A stretch of DNA of 64,000 nucleotides. Source: Leptospira perolatii (GTDB lineage Bacteria; Spirochaetota; Leptospiria; Leptospirales; Leptospiraceae). The translations under genes were made by a program, and so were the position numbers. Shown here piece by piece: positions 54,442-62,362 of this stretch; position 1 is the stretch's first letter, and each line of letters starts with the position of its first letter. The notes below the pieces were generated by a model that was not told the origin of the DNA, searched no databases, and worked only from the letters and a program-made list of their open reading frames with translations. The stretch covers positions 434,001 to 498,000 of the forward strand of contig NZ_NPDZ01000001.1 of NCBI RefSeq assembly GCF_002811875.1, written 5' to 3'.

Positions 54442-55965
54442 TTGCGTTCCGAACCGAATAGGCCCCAAAAATTCTTTTCCTTTTTATTTCTTTATCCGAA
54501 TCAATTAGGTTTGGCGGCCTTAGTTTTGCTATCCGTCCTCTATCTATTGGCGTTCTACCAATCTGGGATGGAGTTCCCACCGATCTGGCCGGATGAAGTT
54601 CTCTTTTATTCTCCGTCTCTTGACTTTGCGGAGCATGGAACTCTCAGAACTCAAGTTTTAGAAGGATTGATCCGTGGAATGGATCAAAAGACTCTTTGGA
54701 TGCCTCCACTATTTTTCATTCTGAATGGATGGTGGATAAAGATTTTCGGTTTTGAAATCGAGAGCCTGCGCTTGTTTGCAAGTGTTACTACTCTTGCTTC
54801 CGTATGGATGTTCTGGGTCTTTTTGCAATCTTTAGGTTTTTCTGTTAGAGCTAGATTCGGTGCATGCTTATTACTTTCTACTGACTTGCTTTTTTTGAGA
54901 GTGGGTTGGACAGCAAGAATGGAAGCTCTCTGTCTTTTCTTTTCTATCCTGTCTTTGTATATACTATCCAGAAATTCTGGAATTGCAAACCAGACAAAAT
55001 CAAACCTCACATACTGGGAAGGCGGTCTGGCAGGGCTAAGTCTTGGAATTTCCTTTTTGGCTCATCCGTTTGCGGCTGTGTTTGGAATTCCTTCTCTGTT
55101 TCTCATTCATAAAAGGAAAGGCTGGAAAATATGGACCTATTGGTTCGGAGGTTTGATACCGATTGTCGCCTGGGGAGTTTTGATCTACCCGGATTGGGAA
55201 TTGTTCATCTACCAGTTCGGTTTGCAATTTGGCAGAAAAACCGAACTGTTTAAAACGTTTTCTCCGATCACCAAAATCAAAGTCCTGTTAGGAGGATACG
55301 AGACTCCCGGAATTAGGCTTTTATTTTATTTAGGTCTCGCGCTCGGAGTCTGGGTGATCCGAAAAGAATTTTTTGAGAAGTCGGAGCTCGCAAAGTTTTT
55401 TCTTATTTGGGTATTTTCGATTCTAGGATTTCTACTCTTATCCACGGAATATTATTATGTAATGTATCTTTGCTTACCGATTTCAGCAATCGGTGGATTC
55501 TTTTTTGAACGAATTCGGAGCAGAAGAGTTCAGTATTTTGCTGCTATATTAATATTTTGTAATATATTTATTTTGTTTTATGCGTATAGAAAGATAGGAT
55601 TTGCGAATTCAAATTTTGACTTAAAGAAGAATTTTACGGAAGCTATGATTCCAAAGTTGAAGGGATCCCAAAAGATTTACCTTCAGGCGATCCCGGATCC
55701 GTATTTTACATTGTCCAAAGAATTGCCGGGTACAAAAATTCTAGAATTTATCCCAGGAGAACTTCCGATCCCTCCCTCTGATTTTCTTGCTACACTCGAG
55801 ACCGTGGACGCGTTTGTTATTTCGGTCGGCCAAAAAAGAAACGAATATGTGGATCGGTTTTTACAGGAAAATCATGCAAAGTTTAGAATCGTTTCGGTTT
55901 CCGTAGAACCTTCAGGTGCCAGAAAGCTTGTAAAAGCAGAAGCCCAGATTTATTTGAAGAAGTAG
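54442..55965 (+). CDS. Glycosyltransferase family 39-like membrane protein (ArnT/PMT type)
   Basis: Predicted polytopic GT-C enzyme of 507 residues with about ten to eleven membrane helices. An N-terminal helix (about 18-35) is followed by the luminal loop with Asp in PPIWPDEVLFYSP and RWMDQ-like region, typical of GT39/PMT and ArnT enzymes using polyprenyl-phosphate sugars. Later helices (for example FFLIWVFSILGFLLLST) lead to a soluble C-terminal part near residue 400. Start TTG 54442 has AAGG upstream. It is followed 2 nt later by an SGNH lipoprotein-like gene, so the two may act together on envelope glycans. Acceptor unknown. Confidence 0.82.
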   Translation: MRSEPNRPQKFFSFLFLYPNQLGLAALVLLSVLYLLAFYQSGMEFPPIWPDEVLFYSPSLDFAEHGTLRTQVLEGLIRGMDQKTLWMPPLFFILNGWWIKIFGFEIESLRLFASVTTLASVWMFWVFLQSLGFSVRARFGACLLLSTDLLFLRVGWTARMEALCLFFSILSLYILSRNSGIANQTKSNLTYWEGGLAGLSLGISFLAHPFAAVFGIPSLFLIHKRKGWKIWTYWFGGLIPIVAWGVLIYPDWELFIYQFGLQFGRKTELFKTFSPITKIKVLLGGYETPGIRLLFYLGLALGVWVIRKEFFEKSELAKFFLIWVFSILGFLLLSTEYYYVMYLCLPISAIGGFFFERIRSRRVQYFAAILIFCNIFILFYAYRKIGFANSNFDLKKNFTEAMIPKLKGSQKIYLQAIPDPYFTLSKELPGTKILEFIPGELPIPPSDFLATLETVDAFVISVGQKRNEYVDRFLQENHAKFRIVSVSVEPSGARKLVKAEAQIYLKK

Positions 55966-55967
55966 AA

Positions 55968-56621
55968 ATGAGAAAGCGCTCTTTCATTCCGATTTGGGTT
56001 CTATCGGTCCAGCTGTTTTCGATTTTCCATTGTTATTCAGAAACGGATGAAAATACCGTATCGGATATTTTGTCTTTATCCCACCAAATTCCAGTTTCTA
56101 TTATCGGGGACTCTCTCTGCGAAAGATCCGATGCCTTCAATCTGAAGGAAGGATTAGGCGCGGATTTTCTGGTCTACAACACATGCGTAAGTGGAAGGAC
56201 CGTACTAGATTGGATTCCGGATTTGCAAACTGCATTGGCTCCAAATCCCAAGTTGGTCATTATAGAGCTCGGCACAAACGATGTTTCCGGATATCCGACT
56301 TCCGAATTCCCAGGAAATTACCAAAGGTTGCTTTCCGAACTTAAACAAAGATCTAATGCGATTCCTCTGATAACTATTTTGCCTCCAACAAGTGCGGGTC
56401 CAGGTGGCTACAGAACTAAAATATTAGAAATTAATGTTTTTCTAAAAAGTCTAGCTTCGATTTACATAACCGCTGATATGGAAACTGCATTTCTTTCCGC
56501 GGAAACCCAGGTTCCGTTGTATCCTTCGTTAGACCCGATTCATCCGAACCAATCGGGTTATTTGATTATGCGAAACGCTTATGTAAGCGCTATCTCGAAA
56601 TTGATCGGTATCTATCTTTAA
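55968..56621 (+). CDS. SGNH/GDSL hydrolase
   Basis: Probable exported esterase or deacetylase. The signal sequence (MRKRSFIPIWVLSVQLFSIFHC) ends with a lipobox-like IFHC, so it may be lipidated at Cys22. Block I IGDSLCERSDA holds the catalytic Ser. Block III is ELGTNDVSG. Block V is DPIHPNQSGY with catalytic Asp and His. It is 217 residues, standard for the family. It begins 2 nt after the GT39-like gene, which supports a role in modifying envelope sugars. Alternative roles such as lysophospholipase are possible. Confidence 0.87.
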   Translation: MRKRSFIPIWVLSVQLFSIFHCYSETDENTVSDILSLSHQIPVSIIGDSLCERSDAFNLKEGLGADFLVYNTCVSGRTVLDWIPDLQTALAPNPKLVIIELGTNDVSGYPTSEFPGNYQRLLSELKQRSNAIPLITILPPTSAGPGGYRTKILEINVFLKSLASIYITADMETAFLSAETQVPLYPSLDPIHPNQSGYLIMRNAYVSAISKLIGIYL

Positions 56622-57127
56622 GACTTTTCAATTTTTTCTTTTTCTTTTTCGAGGATCTTTTTCAAAAGCTCGCGGCTTGCTTCTTGTCTTAATAAGGCAT
56701 TTGCGAACCGTCTGTGCTCTAATTCGGTTTCCGGCTTCAATTTAGGTATTTCGCAAGGTTTCTTATTCTCGTCTAGGGCAACAAAGGTAAGGTAGGCGGT
56801 AGTCGCTCTTACGACGGTCCCGGTGTAAGGGTTCTCTTTTGAAGCTTGCACTCCGACTTCCATGGAAGATCTGCCGACGTAGTTGACCGAAGCCCGCAGG
56901 ACCACATGGTCTCCGATATGAATCGGCTGTAAAAAGTTCAGTCTGTCGACACTCGCAGTGACTGCTTCTTTACCGCAATGTCTTTGAGCTACCATGACCG
57001 CGATCAAATCGATCCATGACATCAACACCCCTCCAAAAAGAGTGCCGTAGTGATTTACGTGATCCGGCATAACGATATGCCTTGTTTCCACAGCAGATTC
57101 TTTGGGGGTTTTTAGATTTTCGGGCAT
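56618..57127 (-). CDS. Acyl-CoA thioesterase (YciA-type hotdog)
   Basis: Hydrolyses acyl-CoA to free acid and CoA. The family signature is HVNHYGTLFGGVLMSWIDLIA, the hotdog active-site helix, followed by AQRHCGKEAVTASVDRLNFLQPIHIGD. The charged helical tail (about residues 130-169) extends past the core as in some cytosolic thioesterases. The 169-residue length is usual. It converges with the SGNH gene (stops overlap by 4 nt) and lies 11 nt downstream of the arylesterase-like gene. Substrate chain length unknown. Confidence 0.9.
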   Translation of the reverse strand: MPENLKTPKESAVETRHIVMPDHVNHYGTLFGGVLMSWIDLIAVMVAQRHCGKEAVTASVDRLNFLQPIHIGDHVVLRASVNYVGRSSMEVGVQASKENPYTGTVVRATTAYLTFVALDENKKPCEIPKLKPETELEHRRFANALLRQEASRELLKKILEKEKEKIEKS

Positions 57128-57138
57128 GAAATTTGTTT

Positions 57139-58188
57139 TTATTTTTTAGGTAAATTGCAGCCTAAAACAAAATCATTAAATACTTGAGCAATATATAATT
57201 TGCCTGCGTAAGTCAAAGCGGTGCTTCCAGCAGAAATTTCTTCGCCAGTATCTGCATAAATCTCATTAAACGAATCATCTGGATTAATTACAAAGACTTG
57301 AGTTGGCGAAGGATAATTCGGATCTCTCATTTGCCTCAAGAATTTCCAAGTCGATTTATGAGTGACTACAATTACTTTCCCGTCCTCATCTTCGATCAAA
57401 TTATCCGTGCCGGAGTCCAAAGAGATTAATTTAGGTTCTCCTAATGTTAGCTTTCCCGATTCTCTGAGGATGGGAAATTTGTACACGCCTCGATCCGTAA
57501 ATCCGGAACGATATAGAAATTCACTTCCATCGGATCGTTTTACTGATAGAATTCCGTTTCCATAATTTAGCTCGTTGCCTAAACTCGACCAAGTCTTTCC
57601 GTCAAAATACGCAATAGGTCCTCGATCGATATTGAATGCATCGTCGAACAAATACCTCATTACTCCTCCGGAACCGTGATCATTGGAAACGAAAATCTCA
57701 TCTTCGGCCCTGACAAACAAGTCGTTCGGGCTAGTCAGAAGAGGATCCTTGAGTGTTCGTATGTGTTTCCAGACTCCGGTCTTGGATTTTGCACTTGGTA
57801 CTTCCGTTCTCTCAAAAACTTCGATCGCGTGTTCTTTGAACATGATCGGGTGAGAGATTACAAACAGCCTGTATTTTCCGTTTTTATTAAGTAGGCTGAT
57901 TCCATGAGGTCGAAAGGATTTCGGATAATTTGTTTCGATTCTAATCGGTTGCGGATTCGGGGATTTTAGGTCGATTACGAATAAAAATCCATCTTGGTCG
58001 GGGGTCCTTCTTTCATGGGAAGAGACATATAAAATTCCGGCAGATCTATCTATGTCAAGGTCCTCAGGGCCCGGCATTCCGGGAAATTTGCTACATTGGC
58101 TTAAAGAGATTTTTTTTACCTCCCCGGCGCAGGAGGCCAGAAACAGAAGCAGAAATAAGCAAATTCGAACGATAACTCTTGAAGCCAT
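57139..58188 (-). CDS. Arylesterase/paraoxonase-like lipoprotein
   Basis: Predicted six-bladed beta-propeller lipoprotein. Signal peptide MASRVIVRICLFLLLFLAS with lipobox LASC gives a lipidated Cys20. The mature start FPGMPGPEDLDIDRSAGILYVSSHERR and the block LTSPNDLFVRAEDEIFVSNDHGSGGVMRYL resemble paraoxonase/SMP-30 calcium-binding lactonases, with Asn and Asp ligands in SPND and SNDH. Length 349. It precedes the thioesterase by 11 nt and faces the third phasin-like gene. A lactonase or phosphotriesterase activity would fit; untested. Confidence 0.82.
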   Translation of the reverse strand: MASRVIVRICLFLLLFLASCAGEVKKISLSQCSKFPGMPGPEDLDIDRSAGILYVSSHERRTPDQDGFLFVIDLKSPNPQPIRIETNYPKSFRPHGISLLNKNGKYRLFVISHPIMFKEHAIEVFERTEVPSAKSKTGVWKHIRTLKDPLLTSPNDLFVRAEDEIFVSNDHGSGGVMRYLFDDAFNIDRGPIAYFDGKTWSSLGNELNYGNGILSVKRSDGSEFLYRSGFTDRGVYKFPILRESGKLTLGEPKLISLDSGTDNLIEDEDGKVIVVTHKSTWKFLRQMRDPNYPSPTQVFVINPDDSFNEIYADTGEEISAGSTALTYAGKLYIAQVFNDFVLGCNLPKK

Positions 58189-58258
58189 GGGGCACAGGAT
58201 TTCCGATCTTCTTTATCCCTGGCAATCAGATTCATTCCATATTGCCGGAATTTTCTGC

Positions 58259-58285
58259 TTGCTTTTATTGTGCGCTGCATAAAAA
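58259..58285 (+). promoter_or_regulatory. Promoter-like region with one TTGTGC-N3-GCA dyad (phasin-like gene 3)
   Basis: Dyad TTGTGC-GCT-GCA at 58268-58279, followed by TAAAAA (58280-58285), as in the other two copies, with a weak -35 (TTGCTT, 58259-58264). Only one dyad is present; no second copy 23 nt later. The ATG of the gene is 25 nt after the -10-like box. Confidence 0.6.
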
Positions 58286-58309
58286 TGGAAGAAAAAGGGG
58301 CGTGTTCGT

Positions 58310-58567
58310 ATGGACAACCAAAAGCTAAACGATATCATCAACGCGGGAATCGGTGCTGTCCAAACATCCAAGGAAATTTTCGATAAACTATTAGAGGATC
58401 TAAATCACGGAAAGGAAAAGGTGGAGCAGCGTTTCGACGAATTGCGCGCGCAGGGCGAAAAGGATCTGAGCGAGAATGCTCTTAAAGTTAAGGTCCCACT
58501 TGCTTGGGGTTTGGTGAAGTTTGAAGAAATCCGTGACAACCTTCTGAAGCAGTTTTTAAAAAAATAA
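58310..58567 (+). CDS. Phasin-like coiled-coil protein 3 (short)
   Basis: A helical, charged protein of 85 residues whose N-terminus MDNQKLNDIINAGIGAVQ mirrors the ILNAGLG/ILNAGIG start of the two larger phasin-like proteins. Middle KEKVEQRFDELRAQGEKDL and the tail LVKFEEIRDNLLKQFLKK are Lys-rich helices. It lacks the [11 protein letters not shown] block, so it is a diverged relative and may be a heteromeric partner. No signal or membrane segment. It has the same upstream dyad as the others. Convergent evidence suggests one regulon; function remains inferred. Confidence 0.65.
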   Translation: MDNQKLNDIINAGIGAVQTSKEIFDKLLEDLNHGKEKVEQRFDELRAQGEKDLSENALKVKVPLAWGLVKFEEIRDNLLKQFLKK

Positions 58568-58601
58568 AGTCCATCTTCCTTTTTGGAGCGATGGGAGGAG
58601 T

Positions 58602-58622
58602 CCCCACCCTTCCTGGGCGGGG
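58602..58622. repeat. GC-rich hairpin after phasin-like gene 3
   Basis: CCCCACCC (58602-58609), loop TTCCT, GGGCGGGG (58615-58622): seven GC pairs with one A-C mismatch. No T tract follows. It could be a terminator relic or a dispersed intergenic motif. Confidence 0.5.
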
Positions 58623-58702
58623 GCCGGTGCAGTGGAAGTACACCCAGTCGCCATCTATCATAAGCTTTCTTTTCTTGCAAGTTCTTTAAAGTCGGGAAAT
58701 AG

Positions 58703-58718
58703 TGTAGGAGCTCCTACA
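58703..58718. repeat. Palindrome TGTAGGAGCTCCTACA
   Basis: Perfect 16-bp palindrome in a non-coding gap before the beta-lactamase-like gene. A shorter relative, TAGGAGTTCCTA, occurs at 28043-28054 upstream of phasin-like gene 1. It may be a protein site or small dispersed element. Confidence 0.5.
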
Positions 58719-58768
58719 GGCTAAATCGAAAGTATATAAAGTATTCTTAATATACTTTATAGTTCGGT

Positions 58769-59674
58769 ATGAAATTCTTGGAAAGTTCTTCAATTATATG
58801 TTCCAGCGAACTTGAAAAAACGGTCCATTACCTTTTCGATAGAATTCTTAAATCCTTTTTCATCTTCATAGTTTTCATTTCCAATTTCTCGGTTTGGGGA
58901 GAAGGTACGATTCAGCAGTTTGTTATCGGAAAAAGCGAACTGCTGATTTATTCCAGATTTTCACCAAAGCAGGAGCAGACTCCGGGAATGGAATATTTTG
59001 GAAACCGGGAATATCGAACGGAAAAATTCTCTCCGGCTTCAACATTCAAATCTTACCTAGCGCTTTCTTTGTTAGAAAACGAAGTCGTCTCTCTCTCGCA
59101 AAAACTCGCTTGTTCCGATCCGCATATTGTAGGTTCTCCTAGAATGCTCAATTTGAGGGAGGCTCTATTCTATTCTTCTAATGATTACTTTTTGCAAACG
59201 TTTAGAAAATTAGGAAAATCGAAATTAGAAAAAACTTTATCTCGAATAGGATACGGAGAAATGCCAGGTGAACCTACACCGGATAAAACTGGTAAATTGC
59301 CAGCAAATTGGTGGAGAGGAACGGAAGCATTGAAGCATGGGGGTTCGCTTCGCCTTAGACCAGGCGAAATCCATTCAATTTGGGTTGCCAGTTTTTGGAC
59401 CAGTCCTAACAGAAAAAGTAAGATGGATAAGAACCTTTTGGAAACTTGGATGCAAAGTTTATTTTGGTCGGAGTGTTCCGAGAAAGGGATTCTTGTTTAT
59501 GGTAAATCCGGTTCATGGGAAAAAAGCTTTTGGTTTCAAGGTCTTCTTGTCGATTCGGATTTGCATCAATTTACTGCGATTACGTTTTTAAATCGAAGTA
59601 GCCAAGCGAATCGAAGTCAAACGATCCAAAAATTTTATGATTTGATCGAATGTCCTATGCCGAAGTTGGAATAG
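58769..59674 (+). CDS. Class D beta-lactamase-like / transpeptidase-like protein
   Basis: Serine penicillin-interacting protein with class D-type motifs. SxxK is Ser91-Lys94 in PASTFK, the exact OXA form. A second motif is S136-S-N138 and a KSG box is at 246-248. The PANWW region near residue 178 also resembles OXA proteins, but YGN is not seen. A long N-terminus carries a hydrophobic segment (about 27-45) acting as signal or anchor. Length 301 exceeds typical OXA enzymes (about 265). It could be a hydrolase or a penicillin-binding sensor domain; activity is unproven. It lies alone after the phasin-like gene. Confidence 0.78.
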   Translation: MKFLESSSIICSSELEKTVHYLFDRILKSFFIFIVFISNFSVWGEGTIQQFVIGKSELLIYSRFSPKQEQTPGMEYFGNREYRTEKFSPASTFKSYLALSLLENEVVSLSQKLACSDPHIVGSPRMLNLREALFYSSNDYFLQTFRKLGKSKLEKTLSRIGYGEMPGEPTPDKTGKLPANWWRGTEALKHGGSLRLRPGEIHSIWVASFWTSPNRKSKMDKNLLETWMQSLFWSECSEKGILVYGKSGSWEKSFWFQGLLVDSDLHQFTAITFLNRSSQANRSQTIQKFYDLIECPMPKLE

Positions 59675-59720
59675 GAATCATTAAAAAGAATCCGGTTGGA
59701 TTTTTCGGGAGATGCAAGAC

Positions 59721-59797
<77 letters not shown>

Positions 59798-59885
59798 CTA
59801 CTTTGCATGTTCTTCCGGATTTAGGCATCCTGTAAACATTAATTTCCGACATAGCTTCGGAGCAAGTTCGCAAAACAATTTGGCT

Positions 59886-60371
59886 CTAGTTGCAAAGAAA
59901 ATCTGGAGAAACAAACCAGATGATCTGACCATCGTGCATCTTTTCCCTTGGAACGTTGATTGCGAGCGCGGACCCTGGAGTAAACAAGAAGGACTTTCCG
60001 ACTCCTGAGATTCCCAAAAGTCTCTCCGCAAAAATGCTTACATCAGGACTATGTCCTACAATCAGAATCGCGTCTGAGTTGGAGTATTCTTTTAGTCTTG
60101 GAAGTATTCCGCCGTAATTTTCTCCAGGTGCAAGATCTAAAGTCGATTCAGTCTCTAACTCTGGCTTTAAAATTCTAGAATAAATTTCAGCAGTTTTCAT
60201 AGTCCTCAAAAAGGGGCTATGGAAGATTTTCTTAATATGGAATCCGGTTTGTAAAAACGTGGCCATCTTTTCCGCGTCTTCTTTCCCCTTTTGTGTTAAT
60301 TCTCTGGAGGAATCTTTTCCATCATCGGAGGCGGGTTCAGCTTCTCCGTGGCGAGCAATGATGATCTTCAT
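59886..60371 (-). CDS. Phosphohistidine phosphatase SixA-like
   Basis: Histidine-phosphatase-superfamily enzyme of 161 residues. The catalytic RHGEAEP (His about residue 8) starts the protein, followed by SSRELTQKGKEDAEKMA, the family-conserved LTxxGxxxA pattern, and HSPFLRTMKTAE. The second active-site His lies in ILIVGHSPDVS. SixA removes phosphate from His of phosphotransfer proteins such as HPt. It is divergent from the ABC gene at 60469 with an overlap of promoters. No kinase partner lies adjacent, so the target is unknown. Confidence 0.88.
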   Translation of the reverse strand: MKIIIARHGEAEPASDDGKDSSRELTQKGKEDAEKMATFLQTGFHIKKIFHSPFLRTMKTAEIYSRILKPELETESTLDLAPGENYGGILPRLKEYSNSDAILIVGHSPDVSIFAERLLGISGVGKSFLFTPGSALAINVPREKMHDGQIIWFVSPDFLCN

Positions 60372-60468
60372 AAGATAAGTTCTGAGTTTCTTAGTTGTGC
60401 TTTCTGTTTTTCAGAAAAAGATAGTCGGCCTGCGGAGCAAACCTTCCGCAAGCACAAGGTCTAAAGCA

Positions 60469-61404
60469 GTGTCTCAATTTGCAATTGAAATCGAAGGGAT
60501 AACTAAAAATTATCCGGGTGTTCGCGCTTTAAAAAATGTTCACCTTCAAGTCCCAAAAGGCAGCGTCTTCGGATTACTCGGACCGAATGGCGCCGGAAAG
60601 ACGACCTTAGTTCGAATCCTACTTGGGTTTTCATTTCCCTCAGAAGGAACTTGCCATGTTCTCGGAAAGGTTCCGTCAGTTTCTCTTCGATCTAGGATTG
60701 GTTTTCTTCCTGAACGCATGGCGATTCCTACTTTTTTAACGGGCAGAGAATTTCTCGAGTATAGCCTTAGACTTGCCTTTGTTCCGAAGCTTGAATCTAT
60801 ATCGAAAGCAAAGGAACTCCTACAGAGTGTGGGTTTAGAAAGTGCAGGTGATAGACGCGTTTCTACGTATTCGAAAGGTATGTTGCAAAGATTGGGGTTG
60901 GCGAATGCACTTGGTGCTGAGCCTGAATTGCTTTTGCTGGATGAACCAGGAACCGGATTGGACCCAGTTGGTTATAAGGAATTTCGCGAAACGATTCTGA
61001 GAGAAAATCAAAAACGAGGTGTGACGATTTTGTTAAACTCACATCGACTTGCAGAAGTAGAACAAATCTGTACGGATATTGCAATCTTACACAAAGGACA
61101 TCTAAAGGCTCAAGGAAAACTGAATGATCTCAAACAGGGAAAGGACAGACTTCGAATTCGTCTCGGAGCAGAGCAGGAAGAAGTTGCACTTTTGTTAAGA
61201 GAAATCGCGATCGAATGGAAACAGGACGGAAAAGAATGGGAAATAAAACCGAAGCCGGACGTAGATCTTCGAACTCTGCCGTCGCGTCTCGTGGACCGCG
61301 GCGCTGATTTGATGCTTTATGAAAGAAGTACTGAGTCTCTCGAAGAACTGTTCATTCGTTTGACGACTAACGAAGCTATACATGCTGAATCGAGAGAGGT
61401 TTGA
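60469..61404 (+). CDS. ABC transporter ATPase (ABC-2 exporter type)
   Basis: Cytosolic ATPase of an exporter with the downstream permease. Walker A is GPNGAGKTT, signature YSKGMLQRLGLANAL, Walker B LLLLDEPGTGLD, and switch His in LNSHRLAEVE. A C-terminal domain of about 80 residues follows. GTG 60469 is taken as start because AAGG lies 9 nt upstream, giving 311 residues; GTG 60397 would add 24 basic residues without a ribosome site. Its 3' end abuts the permease gene, which begins at 61409. The substrate cannot be told. Confidence 0.88.
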   Translation: MSQFAIEIEGITKNYPGVRALKNVHLQVPKGSVFGLLGPNGAGKTTLVRILLGFSFPSEGTCHVLGKVPSVSLRSRIGFLPERMAIPTFLTGREFLEYSLRLAFVPKLESISKAKELLQSVGLESAGDRRVSTYSKGMLQRLGLANALGAEPELLLLDEPGTGLDPVGYKEFRETILRENQKRGVTILLNSHRLAEVEQICTDIAILHKGHLKAQGKLNDLKQGKDRLRIRLGAEQEEVALLLREIAIEWKQDGKEWEIKPKPDVDLRTLPSRLVDRGADLMLYERSTESLEELFIRLTTNEAIHAESREV

Positions 61405-61408
61405 TAGA

Positions 61409-62245
61409 ATGACTTTGAAACCACGAGACACTTCTATTTTGTCTTTTCTTCGAGCTCAAATTGTGCAAATTCCGGTAATCGCGAGCTTAACCTATCGACA
61501 AGTTTTTCGACGTAAATCTCTCTTCTTTTTGTTTTCACTGCTCGGTTTCTTTTTGTTAGGCGAATGGATTTGTACTTCGGAAATCGGGGGAGAAGTTCAA
61601 CAAGGTGTATCCATGTGGGTGTACGTACTCCTTTCTTCACTTTGGATCACGGCATTTATCATAATGATGGCTTCGGACTTGCTCAGAGAAGATTGGGATT
61701 CTCAAGCACAAACCCTATGGTTAAGCCGACCTCTAGGTTTGGGAACCTATCTCGCGGGTAAAGCGATCGCGCTATTAAGTATTATTGCAATATTTCTGAT
61801 TTCAGTTTTTGTGATTCAAGTCGGTTCGGCTTTCTCGAGGGAGAATTCGATTCCGTGGGAATTCATTATGTACCAAAGTATAATGTTTTTTCCCTATTTG
61901 TTTCTGCTTCTTTTATCATTTCAGATTACTTTGAAAATCAATCAGACGTTCTCGGTTTTAGCCAGTTTTATCTTAATTATAGCGACTGCGATTATAGACT
62001 ATATTGTCTATTCTGGAACTTTAGCAGAATCTAAGTTGATAAGCGAAGCTAACAAACTCGTAATCTTATCCGCTTACTGGATATTGCCTCAGCTGGGGTC
62101 GGTTTTTTACCACTCAAACAGATTATTAGAGGGGACTGTCAATGATCCCTCGTCCTACGGAATTTTTGCCATTTTACAGGTAGGCCTTTGGATTTTAATT
62201 CTAAAAATCCTACTCTTGTGGACAAATCGTCGAATGGAAATATAA
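61409..62245 (+). CDS. ABC-2 type permease
   Basis: Membrane partner of the upstream ATPase. It has about six membrane helices over 278 residues: FLFSLLGFFLLGEWI, YVLLSSLWITAFIIMM, AIALLSIIAIFLISVFVIQ, a pair near residues 165-205 (FFPYLFLLLLSFQI and VLASFILIIATAIIDYIVY), and a final helix ending LLLWTNRR. ATG 61409 with GAGAGG 9 nt upstream is preferred to ATG 61382, which would overlap the ATPase gene by 23 nt. The long periplasmic loop around residues 210-245 is typical of ABC-2 drug or lipid exporters. The cargo is unknown. Confidence 0.83.
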   Translation: MTLKPRDTSILSFLRAQIVQIPVIASLTYRQVFRRKSLFFLFSLLGFFLLGEWICTSEIGGEVQQGVSMWVYVLLSSLWITAFIIMMASDLLREDWDSQAQTLWLSRPLGLGTYLAGKAIALLSIIAIFLISVFVIQVGSAFSRENSIPWEFIMYQSIMFFPYLFLLLLSFQITLKINQTFSVLASFILIIATAIIDYIVYSGTLAESKLISEANKLVILSAYWILPQLGSVFYHSNRLLEGTVNDPSSYGIFAILQVGLWILILKILLLWTNRRMEI

Positions 62246-62315
62246 TCGAATGCCCAGTTACCCCCCTAAGGAATATTTGAAATTCTTGAATTTGGTTTTC
62301 TCGAATTACTCCGGC

Positions 62316-62345
62316 TTGACAAAACTTGCCGAAGAATAGGATAGA
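62316..62345 (+). promoter_or_regulatory. Promoter for the ATPase-HDOD gene
   Basis: TTGACA (62316-62321) is a consensus -35 with TAGGAT (62337-62342, spacing 15) or GATAGA (62340-62345, spacing 18) as -10. CGGC (62312-62315) and GCCG (62328-62331) flank the -35 as a small dyad. Confidence 0.45.
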
Positions 62346-62362
62346 GGTGGCCTTCCGAAAAA

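Noticed and set aside
60397..60468. Extended N-terminus of the ABC ATPase
   Set aside because: Starts from a GTG without ribosome site; a small hairpin lies there instead, and the family begins at the later GTG.
61382..61408. Earlier ATG for the ABC permease
   Set aside because: Would overlap the ATPase gene by 23 nt and has no ribosome site; ATG 61409 has GAGAGG.
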